Translations under genes and position numbers: made by a program | Assembly: GCA_964498725.1 (NCBI GenBank) | Contig: CAZCHS010000012.1 | Coordinates: 1-53,091, forward strand | Origin: JAFGTP01 sp964498725 | Lineage (GTDB): Bacteria > Fidelibacterota > UBA2242 > JAFGTP01 | Reading direction: 5' to 3' | Length of the DNA: 53,091 nucleotides | Notes under the pieces: generated by a model | Told to the model about the DNA's origin: nothing | The model's database searches: none | Seen by the model: only the letters and a program-made list of their open reading frames with translations | Part shown: positions 31,461 to 40,786 of the stretch, one piece after another | Layout of the letters: every line of letters begins with the position of its first letter | Position numbering within the stretch: position 1 is the first letter of the stretch

Positions 31461-33935
31461 TTACTCCTCAAAATCCTCTTCAAATTCTAATTCTTCTTCT
31501 TTTTCTACCCGTGTCACAGCCGAAATTGCATCATCGTCATCAAGCCGGATCAATTTCACGCCTTGGGTATTTCTGGCAATCGACCGAATTCCCGATACGC
31601 CCAGTCTGATCAGAACACCTTTTTCAGTGATAATCATCAGATCGTCATCGTCAACAACTTTCAGTAATGCCAGCATTTTCCCGTTTCGAATTGATGTTTT
31701 TATGGTAATCACACCAACACCGCCACGTTTAATGACCGGGTAATCTTCAATGGCAGTACGTTTTCCATAGCCATTTTCACAAATTGCCAGCAGGGTGCCT
31801 TCTTCACCTTTTGTGACGACCATTGAAACCACTTCATTGCCTTTTCCCACCAGGCGAATACCGCGAACACCACCGGCAGAGCGGCCCATTGGACGACAAT
31901 CTTTTTCATGGAATTTAATTGACTTGCCGTAAGATGTTCCCAGAATCACATAGTTTTCGCCATCCGTAATTGATGCATTGACAATTTCATCGCCATCTTT
32001 GAGTCCGATTGCCTGAATTCCCGTTATTCTTGGGCGGCTAAATTTTGATAATTCGGTTTTTTTCACCTGTCCTTTTTTCGTGGCAATGATCATATATTTA
32101 TCATCGGGAAAATCACGAGTGCTGATAAAGGCTTTTGTGAATTCCCCTGGTTTGACCTGAAGTAAATTTACAATGGCACGTCCACGGGAATTACGGGTAC
32201 CGGCAGGAATTTCATGAACTTTCAACCAATAACATCGTCCCCTGTTAGTCAGGAACATGATATAGTCATGGGTACTGGCGATAAAAAGATCTGTAATATA
32301 ATCATCATTTTTCGTGGCGGCGCTGCGGCTGCCCCGTCCGCCCCGGCGCTGGGTTTTGTAAGAAATTACCGGTGTCCGCTTGATATATCCGTTATCGGAA
32401 ATGGTGATCACCATATCTTCTTCAGCGATCATATCTTCAACGGAAAAATCTGCAGAATCCGCCTGAATTTCAGTTTTTCTTTCATCGCCATAGTTTTTAA
32501 TCACTTCCTGCATTTCATCTTTGATGATCTTGAATTGTTCACTCTCATTTTCCAGGATGAATTTCAAACGTTCAATGGTTTTCATGATCTCTTCGTATTC
32601 TTCGATCACTTTATCCACTTCCATTGAGGTAAGTTTTTGCAGACGCATGTCAAGGATGGCTTTGGACTGAATTTCCGACAGTTCAAAGGTTGACATTAAA
32701 GCATCTTTGGCTTCATCGGGTGAATTTGAACCACGAATAATTTTGATCACTTCATCAATATTTTCCAGAGCAATTTTCAGCCCTTCCAGAATATGGGCTT
32801 TCGCTTCCGCTTTTTTCAGGTCATATTGGGTTCGCTTAATTACCACTTCATGACGAAAAGATATAAAATTAGTAAGAACCTGTTTCAGATTTAACCGTTT
32901 CGGAACACCATTGACCAGGGCCAAAATATTGATACCAAAACTTTCTTCCAGTTGTGTATGTTTGAATAATTGATTTAAGATCACTTCGGGATAGACATTT
33001 TTTTTCAGTTCCACAACGACTTTGATTCCGGAACGGCCGGATTCATCTCGCAGATCGGTAATGCCTTCGACAATTTTTTCTTTGACCAGTTCCGCAATAC
33101 GTTTCAGCAATTTGGATTTATTAACCTGGTAAGGTAATTCGGTGATGATAAGTTTCGCTTTACCGTTTTTCAATTCCTGAATATCGGCTTTACCACGAAT
33201 TTTTATCACACCTTTTCCGGTTTCATAAGCCTGTTTGATGACGCTTTTTCCCATGATCACACCGTGAGTGGGAAAATCCGGGCCTTTGATAAATTTCATC
33301 AGGTCTTCGATTTCACAGTCCGGATTATCGATCTGATAAATACAGGCATTCAATACTTCTGTCAGGTTATGAGGAGGAATGTTGGTTGCCATTCCCACCG
33401 CGATACCGCTGGAGCCGTTCGTCAGTAAAAATGGAACAGTGGTTGGCAGCACTGTGGGTTCCTGCAGGGTATCATCAAAATTCGGTGCAAAATCCACGGT
33501 TTCTTTGCCTAAATCCGACAATAATTCCTGGGAGATTTTGGCCATTCGCGCTTCTGTGTATCGCATTGCCGCGGCACTATCACCATCAATAGAGCCGAAA
33601 TTCCCCTGCCCGTCTACCAAGGGATACCGCAGGGAAAACTCCTGCGCCATTCGTACCAGTGAATCATAAACTGCCGAATCACCATGGGGGTGGTATTTAC
33701 CTAAGACTTCTCCCACAATTCTTGCACATTTTTTCGGACCGGTTCTGTGTGTCAGGTTTAATTCTGACATACCGTACATAATTCTTCGATGTACCGGCTT
33801 TAATCCATCCCGCACATCCGGCAGGGCCCGGGAAACAATTACTGACATGGAGTAATCGAGATAAGCCGATTTCATTTGGTCGTCAATTTCGACCTTTTCA
33901 ATTCTTTGATTTTTGTATTCTAAATTTTTAGCCAT
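31461..33935 (-). CDS. gyrA: DNA gyrase subunit A
   Basis: An 824-residue breakage-reunion subunit of type II topoisomerase. The catalytic tyrosine is Tyr126 in AAAMRYTEAR. The quinolone region reads HPHGDSAVYDSLVRM, with Ser87 and Asp91 in the wild-type state. The GyrA-box QRRGGRGSR starts the C-terminal DNA-wrapping beta-pinwheel, which shows this is gyrase and not ParC/topo IV. The C-terminal end is acidic (EEELEFEEDFEE). It lies 2 bases downstream of gyrB and heads the tail of the operon (yggT, coiled-coil gene, phosphorylase-like gene). Confidence 0.97.
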   Translation of the reverse strand: MAKNLEYKNQRIEKVEIDDQMKSAYLDYSMSVIVSRALPDVRDGLKPVHRRIMYGMSELNLTHRTGPKKCARIVGEVLGKYHPHGDSAVYDSLVRMAQEFSLRYPLVDGQGNFGSIDGDSAAAMRYTEARMAKISQELLSDLGKETVDFAPNFDDTLQEPTVLPTTVPFLLTNGSSGIAVGMATNIPPHNLTEVLNACIYQIDNPDCEIEDLMKFIKGPDFPTHGVIMGKSVIKQAYETGKGVIKIRGKADIQELKNGKAKLIITELPYQVNKSKLLKRIAELVKEKIVEGITDLRDESGRSGIKVVVELKKNVYPEVILNQLFKHTQLEESFGINILALVNGVPKRLNLKQVLTNFISFRHEVVIKRTQYDLKKAEAKAHILEGLKIALENIDEVIKIIRGSNSPDEAKDALMSTFELSEIQSKAILDMRLQKLTSMEVDKVIEEYEEIMKTIERLKFILENESEQFKIIKDEMQEVIKNYGDERKTEIQADSADFSVEDMIAEEDMVITISDNGYIKRTPVISYKTQRRGGRGSRSAATKNDDYITDLFIASTHDYIMFLTNRGRCYWLKVHEIPAGTRNSRGRAIVNLLQVKPGEFTKAFISTRDFPDDKYMIIATKKGQVKKTELSKFSRPRITGIQAIGLKDGDEIVNASITDGENYVILGTSYGKSIKFHEKDCRPMGRSAGGVRGIRLVGKGNEVVSMVVTKGEEGTLLAICENGYGKRTAIEDYPVIKRGGVGVITIKTSIRNGKMLALLKVVDDDDLMIITEKGVLIRLGVSGIRSIARNTQGVKLIRLDDDDAISAVTRVEKEEELEFEEDFEE

Positions 33936-33937
33936 AT

Positions 33938-35863
33938 CTATATATCCAGATTTTTAACATATTTCGCATTTTTTTGAATAAAATTCCGTCTTGGCGGTAC
34001 ATCATCTCCCATTAACATGGAAAAGGTTTTGTCCACAATCGCCGCATCTTCAGCACTTATCTGTTTCAGCAATCGTTTATCCGGGTCCATAGTTGTTGTC
34101 CAAAGCTGATCAGGATTCATTTCCCCAAGACCTTTGTAGCGCTGAATGTCTATTTTTGCAGTATCACCATCAGCTTGTAACTCTTTTATCATTTTAATAC
34201 GCTGATCATCGGTATAAACGTAATGTTCCTTTTTCCGGCGTTTGATTTTGTAGAGAGGTGGCTGTGCAATGTAGATATTGCCGTTTTCAATCAATTCCGG
34301 CATATAGCGGTAGAAAAAAGTGAGTAGAAGAGTCATAATATGACTACCGTCCACATCAGCATCGGTCATAATGATAATTTTATGATACCGTAGCTTTTCC
34401 AGATCAAATTCATCTTCACCAAAACCGGCTCCAACAGCAGTGATCATGGTGCGAATTTCTTTATTATTGAGAATTTTATCCAGTCGTGCTTTTTCAACAT
34501 TCAGGATTTTTCCACGTAAAGGAAGAATCGCCTGAAAAGCCTGGTCTCTCCCCTGTTTGGCACTACCACCCGCGGAGTCACCCTCCACTAAGTATAATTC
34601 ACATAATCTTGGATCTTTTTCCGAGCAGTCGGCCAGTTTTCCCGGCAAATTGCCAACATCAAGGGCGCTTTTTCTTCGGGTTAATTCCCGGGCTTTGCGG
34701 GCCGCTTCACGGGTACGTGCCGCGACCAGGGATTTATCAATGATTTTTCTCGCCGGGCCGGGATGTAATTCCAGGTATTCATTAAGATGATTTGTAACCA
34801 ACTTATCCACAACACTCTTTACTTCAGAATTACCCAGTTTGGTTTTCGTCTGGCCTTCAAATTGCGGTTCCTGGACTTTCACTGAAATAATTGCAGTTAA
34901 CCCCTCACGAACATCTTCACCGGAAAGAGCAAAGCCTTCTTTTTTAAATAATCCGTTTTTCTGGGCGTAAGAATTAATCGTCCGGGTCAGCGCCGTTTTA
35001 AAGCCGGATAAATGGGAGCCGCCTTCAATGGTATTGATATTATTCACAAAAGTCAGAATATTTTTACTGTAAGAGGTGTTGTATTGCATGGCGACTTCAA
35101 TGGGAACATTATCCATTTCACCTTCAAAATATACTGGTTCATCAATAATGGCCGGTCGGGATTCGTCCAAATATTTTACAAATTCTTTTAAGCCACCGGA
35201 AAATTTAAACTCACTTTTCTGCTTTTTTCCCTCTTCATCACGACGTTCATCGTTAATAATAATGCGTAATTCCTTGTTTAGGAAAGCCAATTCTCTGAGT
35301 CTATCTTCCAGAATTGTATATTCCATATCAGTGGTTGTGAATATCTCGGCATCGGGTTTGAATCGGATATAGGTTCCGGTTTTGTTTGTCTCACCAATAA
35401 CTTCGATATCTCCCTGGGGAAATCCTTTTTTATAGGTTTGTTTATGGATTTTTCCGTCCCTGTACACAATCGCTTCCAGCCATTCTGCCAGAGCATTCAC
35501 AACAGATATACCGACACCATGTAATCCACCGGAAACTTTATAGGAATCTTTATCAAATTTTCCGCCGGCATGCAAGACTGTCATCACCACTTCCAAAGCG
35601 GATTTATTTTTATCCTTATGGAGGTCCACAGGAATACCGCGGCCGTTATCCATAACACTCACACTGTTATCTTCATGAATAGTCACTTCGATTTTCGAAC
35701 AGTAACCGGCCAGGGATTCATCAACCGAGTTATCAACAATTTCATAGACAAGGTGATGTAATCCTCGTCGACTGACATCTCCAATGTACATTGCCGGTCT
35801 TTTCCGAACAGCTTCAAGACCTTCCAGTACTTTAATTCCATCTGCGTTGTAATTTTTTGCCAT
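33938..35863 (-). CDS. gyrB: DNA gyrase subunit B
   Basis: A 641-residue ATPase subunit. The GHKL ATP site shows VDNSVDESLAGYC, DNGRGIPVD, and the GGLHGVGISVVNAL loop. The Toprim domain shows LVEGDSAGGSAKQGRD, PLRGKILNVEKAR and the metal-binding DADVDGSHI. The length is that of the shorter non-proteobacterial GyrB without the 170-residue insertion. Eight bases separate it from dciA and two from gyrA, so the set is one operon running from dnaN. Confidence 0.97.
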   Translation of the reverse strand: MAKNYNADGIKVLEGLEAVRKRPAMYIGDVSRRGLHHLVYEIVDNSVDESLAGYCSKIEVTIHEDNSVSVMDNGRGIPVDLHKDKNKSALEVVMTVLHAGGKFDKDSYKVSGGLHGVGISVVNALAEWLEAIVYRDGKIHKQTYKKGFPQGDIEVIGETNKTGTYIRFKPDAEIFTTTDMEYTILEDRLRELAFLNKELRIIINDERRDEEGKKQKSEFKFSGGLKEFVKYLDESRPAIIDEPVYFEGEMDNVPIEVAMQYNTSYSKNILTFVNNINTIEGGSHLSGFKTALTRTINSYAQKNGLFKKEGFALSGEDVREGLTAIISVKVQEPQFEGQTKTKLGNSEVKSVVDKLVTNHLNEYLELHPGPARKIIDKSLVAARTREAARKARELTRRKSALDVGNLPGKLADCSEKDPRLCELYLVEGDSAGGSAKQGRDQAFQAILPLRGKILNVEKARLDKILNNKEIRTMITAVGAGFGEDEFDLEKLRYHKIIIMTDADVDGSHIMTLLLTFFYRYMPELIENGNIYIAQPPLYKIKRRKKEHYVYTDDQRIKMIKELQADGDTAKIDIQRYKGLGEMNPDQLWTTTMDPDKRLLKQISAEDAAIVDKTFSMLMGDDVPPRRNFIQKNAKYVKNLDI

Positions 35864-35871
35864 AATTTTTC

Positions 35872-36150
35872 TTACCTTAATACTATATCATTTATGTTCG
35901 TTCCTTTTAGCAAGTTGTTGATTTTATTGAGAATTTCAGATTTTTGGAATACCAGTTCATTACGCCAAACCGGTGAGTCAACCTTAACAATCAACTTACC
36001 ATAGGATATTTTTTCTGCTTTTGTATGTTTTGCTATATTTTCTCCCACCACTTTTGGCCAGAGAAAAAGCGCTTCATTCTGTCTTACCGGAGTTTCAATA
36101 CCATATTTTTTAATTAAATGTTCAAATATTTTGTTAATTTTTCCTGACAT
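35872..36150 (-). CDS. dciA: DciA/DUF721 family protein
   Basis: A 92-residue protein of the DUF721/DciA family, helicase-loader proteins that bring the replicative helicase DnaB to the origin in bacteria lacking DnaC or DnaI. The fold pattern is plain: an N-terminal helix, LWPKVVGENIAKHTKAEKIS, then the KH-like strand KLIVKVDSPVWRNELVFQK ending in a helix. It shares one base with recF (stop/start overlap) and precedes gyrB, the customary recF-DUF721-gyrB order. Confidence 0.9.
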   Translation of the reverse strand: MSGKINKIFEHLIKKYGIETPVRQNEALFLWPKVVGENIAKHTKAEKISYGKLIVKVDSPVWRNELVFQKSEILNKINNLLKGTNINDIVLR

Positions 36151-37262
36151 TAACCAACATTTCCATTTAATTCAATTAGTTTATAATTCCGTGCCCCCAA
36201 CATCTCTTTTTCTTTTTCAATATGATCCAGGCTGGTAGATGTCACAATGGTCTGGTTATCATTACTGATCTCCCGTATGGTTCGTAAGCAATGGTCGGAA
36301 TCCAATAAAGCAAACAGATCATCCAGCAAATAAATAACTGAGGCCTGTAACATTTTTTGAATATATTGTCCCTCAGCCATTTTAAGCGCAATCAGCGACA
36401 CTTTGTGTTCTCCCTGGGATGCAATCTTTTTAATCTCTCTATTGTCAAAATACACGTCAATATTATCCAAATGCGGGCCATATGACGTCCTTCCTAATAT
36501 AACATCTTTTGTTATTTTTTCCTTTAATTTATTGTGATATTTTTCATGAAATTTTTCATCTTTTGCCGGTGACCTGAAATTTACTCTTAATTCACATCCA
36601 TAACTAAAATGGGAAACTTTGTGTATTTCCTCTTTGAATAATTCGTTGAAATCTTTTATAAAGCGGTCTCGTTTGGATACAATGGTAAAGGCATCCTGAA
36701 TCATCAACTCATCAATACTTTCCAGCAAGGTATCATAACCCAGGTCTTTTACTTCCCTTTTTTTTTTCAATAAACTATTGCGCTGTTTCAGACTACGATT
36801 ATAGGCTAATAAAGAACGAAAATATAAATTATCAGTCTGAGAGAGAATTTTATCAACAAAACTGCGTCTTTCGTTGGGAGATCCTTTGGTGATTTTTTCA
36901 TTGTCAGGTGTCAGGCTGATCACCGGATATTTTCCAATAATATCCCTTTTCTTTTCCAGTATTTGTTGATTGATCAGAATTCTTTTGCCTTCACTTTTGA
37001 CATAATTCAGATTCAGTTTATCCGTTTCTTCCCCATTGACAAATTCCCCATAGATCTGAAAAAAATCATCATCATTGCGAATCACCTCACGGTCATTACC
37101 GGCCCGGAAACTCTTTGTGTACGCCAGGTAATGAATGGATTCCAGTACAGATGTTTTCCCCGAACCGTTTTTTCCCAGAATAAAATTTAAATTTTTATTA
37201 AAAGAAAAATCGATCTCAGAAAAATTTCTGAAATTTTTCAATAAAATCTTACTGATATGCAT
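36150..37262 (-). CDS. recF: DNA replication and repair protein RecF
   Basis: A 370-residue SMC-like ATPase that loads RecA at single-strand gaps. Walker A is GKNGSGKTS (about 30-38), and the family opening ISKILLKNFRNFSEIDF is intact. The signature segment is ASQGEHKVSLIALKMAE, and Walker B is IYLLDDLFALLDSDH, close to the common LLLDDVxSELDxxR. It begins 21 bases after dnaN and is part of the dnaN-recF-dciA-gyrB-gyrA transcript. Confidence 0.95.
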   Translation of the reverse strand: MHISKILLKNFRNFSEIDFSFNKNLNFILGKNGSGKTSVLESIHYLAYTKSFRAGNDREVIRNDDDFFQIYGEFVNGEETDKLNLNYVKSEGKRILINQQILEKKRDIIGKYPVISLTPDNEKITKGSPNERRSFVDKILSQTDNLYFRSLLAYNRSLKQRNSLLKKKREVKDLGYDTLLESIDELMIQDAFTIVSKRDRFIKDFNELFKEEIHKVSHFSYGCELRVNFRSPAKDEKFHEKYHNKLKEKITKDVILGRTSYGPHLDNIDVYFDNREIKKIASQGEHKVSLIALKMAEGQYIQKMLQASVIYLLDDLFALLDSDHCLRTIREISNDNQTIVTSTSLDHIEKEKEMLGARNYKLIELNGNVG

Positions 37263-37283
37263 TTATTTTTTTTGGTGAATCCT

Positions 37284-38402
37284 TTAGCTGTTTTCCAATC
37301 GAATCGGCATGATGATCATGATCAATTCTTCATCTTCCAGTTGCTCTTCGGGAATAAGCAGATTTGGACTTAAAGGCGTATCCATTTTCATTATCGCTTT
37401 AACAGTATCAATATTATCCAGCAACTGAATGAAATATTCAGCATTGAATCCCAACTCAAGGGGTTCGCCGGAATATTCAAGATCAATTTTTTCTTCAGCA
37501 CTGGAGTAATTTTCATAGCTGAGTGTGGAAATAACAGATTTTTCCGGGTCCATTTTCAGGGATATCTGTTTAGTTTTTTGATTGGAAAAGATGGATACAC
37601 GTTTTAGAGTGGAAGACATTTCTACCGTGTCGATTGTCGCTACTTTTTCATTATTGTAAGGAATAACATTTTCATAATCGGGATATTGTTCATTGATCAG
37701 CCGTGAGTAAATCAGGTAATTGTCAATATCCACTTTGATGTGGTTTTCACCGATTTCAATTTTTAGGGAACCGTCACCATCCAGATATCCCAGTAAAAGG
37801 CTCAGGAATCGTTCCGGAATAATGACTGATCCTTCATAATCTTCCGAGGTAAAATTGGTATTCTTTATGGCTACAAATTTATGAACATCAGTAGCAACAA
37901 ATTTAATTTCATTTCGTTTGATTTCGCAAAGAACACCCAGCAGCGCCGGTTTTAATTCATCCCGGCCTACCGCGATAATTGATTTACGGATCATACGATT
38001 GAGAATTTCTTTATTGATTTCTACAACATTTGAGTTGGTCACCACCGGCAAAGAAGGAAATTCTTCTGATGATCTGCCATTGATATCATAATGACCTTTT
38101 TCGGAAATAATTTTTACACGGCCATCTTCTTCAGCTTTGAGTTCGATCCTGTCCTCTTCAATCTGATTGACAATTTGTTGCAGAATTACAGCGGGAACAG
38201 CAATAGTTCCGTCCTGAATTCCATCAACTTCCAGACTCATTTTCATAGAAACATTGAGATCTGATGCACGCAATTGAAGCTCGTTTCCTTCCAGTGTAAA
38301 TAAAATGCTTTCTAAAATGGGCATTGTTGTCCGCGAAGGAACCACTTTAGCGATTTTTTTTATATTGTTATTTAGAGAAATTCTCTCTGCTGAAAAATGC
38401 AT
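37284..38402 (-). CDS. dnaN: DNA polymerase III beta subunit (sliding clamp)
   Basis: A 372-residue clamp that holds the replicase on DNA. Three repeated clamp domains are recognisable (start MHFSAERISLNNNIKKIAKVVPSR, quoted in part: SLNNNIKKIAKVVPSR; middle MIRKSIIAVGRDELKPALLGV; end IIMPIRLENS). The final MPI/MPxR strand is typical of the hydrophobic partner pocket. It leads the operon with recF, dciA and the gyrases. Its upstream spacer contains three DnaA-box-like 9-mers. dnaA, usually just upstream, is replaced by a parvulin gene. Confidence 0.97.
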   Translation of the reverse strand: MHFSAERISLNNNIKKIAKVVPSRTTMPILESILFTLEGNELQLRASDLNVSMKMSLEVDGIQDGTIAVPAVILQQIVNQIEEDRIELKAEEDGRVKIISEKGHYDINGRSSEEFPSLPVVTNSNVVEINKEILNRMIRKSIIAVGRDELKPALLGVLCEIKRNEIKFVATDVHKFVAIKNTNFTSEDYEGSVIIPERFLSLLLGYLDGDGSLKIEIGENHIKVDIDNYLIYSRLINEQYPDYENVIPYNNEKVATIDTVEMSSTLKRVSIFSNQKTKQISLKMDPEKSVISTLSYENYSSAEEKIDLEYSGEPLELGFNAEYFIQLLDNIDTVKAIMKMDTPLSPNLLIPEEQLEDEELIMIIMPIRLENS

Positions 38403-38699
38403 ATTATCTCCTTTATTGTCAGAAATTCACTATAAAGTATTTTAATAAAATCAAAAAATCAAAACAAGATATAAATAATAGATAATAAGATTGAATAAGA
38501 GCTTTTTATTTATATTAGTCTGTTGATTTGTTGATAAGTATGCTTTTCTCCTCTGAGAAACAGTGGTAATATGTTACTGGTTTCTGTTGATAAAATTTTC
38601 ATGATTTGGGATAAACTCATAATTGAATTTTTACCTGTTTACGACTTGATTGTTAATCACACTTTTTAACACTTTTTCCATATCCTGTTGATAAGTTTG
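38403..38699. promoter_or_regulatory. Candidate DnaA-box cluster / origin or dnaN control region
   Basis: This 297-base AT-rich spacer holds three exact TGTTGATAA 9-mers in one orientation (38529-38537, 38585-38593, 38686-38694), plus a near match TGTTGATTT at 38521. TTATCAACA, the reverse complement, differs from the DnaA-box consensus TTATCCACA at one base. With this base composition roughly one copy is expected per 50 kb, so three in 300 bases is a strong cluster. It could be oriC or a DnaA-regulated dnaN promoter. GC skew argues for an origin about 7 kb to the right. Confidence 0.6.
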
Positions 38700-39953
38700 T
38701 TAATCTCTGATTTCAATGATGAAATTATCCCGCAATGATTCAACCCAATCTTCGTATATCTTCTGTTTTTTCATCTCTTTAGCCCAATTCCTAATAGTAT
38801 TATAGGAGTCATCATAGACATTATTGAGACGAATGATATGAAAACCCTGTTCAGTGCGAAATACATCGCTCATTTCACCAATATCCAGGGTATCCAGCAC
38901 TTCAATAAATTCCGGATTTTCAATTTGATTTTTTGAAATCCTTCTGATTCTTCCCTTGGTTTTTTCCAGGTCCACATCATCACTGTATTTAACTGCGGCG
39001 GAATCAAAACTTATTTCTTTTGACTCTATTTCTTTTTTGATTTTCAATGCTTTCTGTCTGGCTGTATCAATATTTCTATCTGATATTTTTTCCTGGATTA
39101 AAATATGGCGAACATTGATCTTTTCACCTTTGCGCTCGATCATCTGAATGATATGGTATCCAAATTCCGATTTGACAATATCACTTATTTCACCGGGATC
39201 CAGTTTAAAAGCAGCTTCTTCAAAGGATTTTACTAAATTTCCACGCTCAATAAATCCCAACTCACCACCGTTTTTAGCAGAATTTAAATCTTGCGAGTAC
39301 TTCATTGCCAATTTTCCAAAATCTTCTCCCGCCTCTATCAATTGATACAATGAATCAATTACCTGACGGGCTTGACTATCTTCATCCTCACTGGCTTTTG
39401 GTTCAATCAGAATATGACTAAAATCAAGGCTGGGAGGAATATCCGGAATAGAGTCTTTATATTCTTTTTTAAACTGTTCAACTTCCCGCCTGGAAATTGT
39501 GACATCCATAGACTTTGATTGCTGCAGGTTTTGCACGATTAACCGGTTTTTTACCACATCACGATATTCTTTACGGATTTCCGACATGGGTTTTCCCATG
39601 ATTTCCACTACCTTACTCTCTCCACCAGCCTGGGAAACCATTCCCTGCATCTGTTGTTCCAGCATAGCTTCAACATCTCTGTCTTTTACTTCGATTGATT
39701 CTATTTTTGCCTGCTCTAATAATATTTTTTCATCAATCAAATTTTGCAGAGAACGCTCTTTCAATATTTCAAATTGTCTCGGATTTTTGTTGGGATTAAT
39801 TTTATATTGTGAAGCTGTCATACGGGCATATTGCTCAATATCACTTTTCAAGATCACATGTTCTCCGACTATTGCTGCGATACCATCTATAACATCCTGT
39901 CCAAAACAGAGTATCCCAATCAACACTGTAATTATCAATCTTTTTTTAATCAT
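38700..39953 (-). CDS. surA: SurA-type periplasmic peptidyl-prolyl isomerase/chaperone
   Basis: A 417-residue exported chaperone for outer-membrane proteins. A signal peptide (about 1-16) is followed by the SurA N domain (IAAIVGEHVILKSDIEQYAR). Two parvulin domains follow: one at about 172-275 (LDFSHILIEPKASEDED, YSQDLNSAKNGGELGFIERG) and one at about 278-385 (VRHILIQEKISDRN, YSDDVDLEKTKGR). The second lacks the full GGxLG motif and may be inactive. Third of three parvulin genes in a row; its start overlaps the preceding one by 4 bases. Confidence 0.9.
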   Translation of the reverse strand: MIKKRLIITVLIGILCFGQDVIDGIAAIVGEHVILKSDIEQYARMTASQYKINPNKNPRQFEILKERSLQNLIDEKILLEQAKIESIEVKDRDVEAMLEQQMQGMVSQAGGESKVVEIMGKPMSEIRKEYRDVVKNRLIVQNLQQSKSMDVTISRREVEQFKKEYKDSIPDIPPSLDFSHILIEPKASEDEDSQARQVIDSLYQLIEAGEDFGKLAMKYSQDLNSAKNGGELGFIERGNLVKSFEEAAFKLDPGEISDIVKSEFGYHIIQMIERKGEKINVRHILIQEKISDRNIDTARQKALKIKKEIESKEISFDSAAVKYSDDVDLEKTKGRIRRISKNQIENPEFIEVLDTLDIGEMSDVFRTEQGFHIIRLNNVYDDSYNTIRNWAKEMKKQKIYEDWVESLRDNFIIEIRD

Positions 39954-40786
39954 CTTTTTCTTAACAACCCTTCCAGTTTTTCTTCTTTTATTTCGTAATC
40001 CGCTATGGAAAAAATACTATCAGTAAACATTATGTATTCTGTTTTATTTTTCTGCTGCGTTAACTTTTCATAGATCTCATCCCGCAACAAACTTAATGGC
40101 AAATAGTCACCTTTTTTATAACTATCTAAAATTTCAATAATATGAAAACCATAATTTGTTGAGATCGGGCCAACTACTTTTGAAGTTGACTTTTCAAACA
40201 ATTCAGCATGAATGTCTTTAACAACCTCACCTTTTTTGATAAGTCTGGTTTCAAAATCATATTCCTCGTACAGTTTCTTTTTTTCTTCCATATCATAAGA
40301 GGACTGTAAAATTGATTTTAAGGTATTGGCATCATTGTAATCTTTAACATAAACATGGCGAATTTTTAAGGCATCATTATCCAATTTATAAATTTCTTTA
40401 TTGGTTTTGTAAAATTCTTCTATCTCATTATTATTAATTGTAACATTGGATTGAAAATGGTACTTAAGATATTCATCAATTACAAGACTGCGCAAATAAT
40501 CATCAACTTTTTTCTGTAATGTTTTATCCTTATCAAAATGCTCTTTTTTTGCTTTTTGAAAGAGAATTTCATCCTTGACCCATTTTGTGATTATTGATTG
40601 GATTGTAGCGCGGTCAAGTTTTAAATTGACCTTTTTAGCTTCCAGAATATTAGTAATATCATCTTTTGTCAGATAACTATCATTTACTCTGGCGATATAG
40701 TTTCCCTGCTTATCCTTTCTGCCGCAAGTGACCATCAGGATAAGCAAGGAAATAATTAATAAATTTTTGCTCATTTTATTTCTCAA
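39950..40786 (-). CDS. Lipoprotein parvulin-type peptidyl-prolyl isomerase (short)
   Basis: A 278-residue SurA/PrsA-like protein with a lipobox (LMVTCG, Cys about 21). The N-terminal part resembles the SurA/trigger-type chaperone region (IARVNDSYLTKDDITNIL). A degenerate parvulin domain covers about 135-250 (LKIRHVYVKDYND and VGPISTNYGFHIIEIL). The central QxxSxDxxSxxxGGxLG stretch is missing, so prolyl isomerase activity is doubtful and a holdase role more likely. It overlaps the upstream gene by 11 bases and the downstream one by 4. Confidence 0.82.
   Translation of the reverse strand: MRNKMSKNLLIISLLILMVTCGRKDKQGNYIARVNDSYLTKDDITNILEAKKVNLKLDRATIQSIITKWVKDEILFQKAKKEHFDKDKTLQKKVDDYLRSLVIDEYLKYHFQSNVTINNNEIEEFYKTNKEIYKLDNDALKIRHVYVKDYNDANTLKSILQSSYDMEEKKKLYEEYDFETRLIKKGEVVKDIHAELFEKSTSKVVGPISTNYGFHIIEILDSYKKGDYLPLSLLRDEIYEKLTQQKNKTEYIMFTDSIFSIADYEIKEEKLEGLLRKR

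Noticed and set aside
31461..33935. ParC (topoisomerase IV) instead of GyrA
   Set aside because: The intact GyrA-box QRRGGRG and pairing with gyrB near dnaN-recF indicate gyrase.
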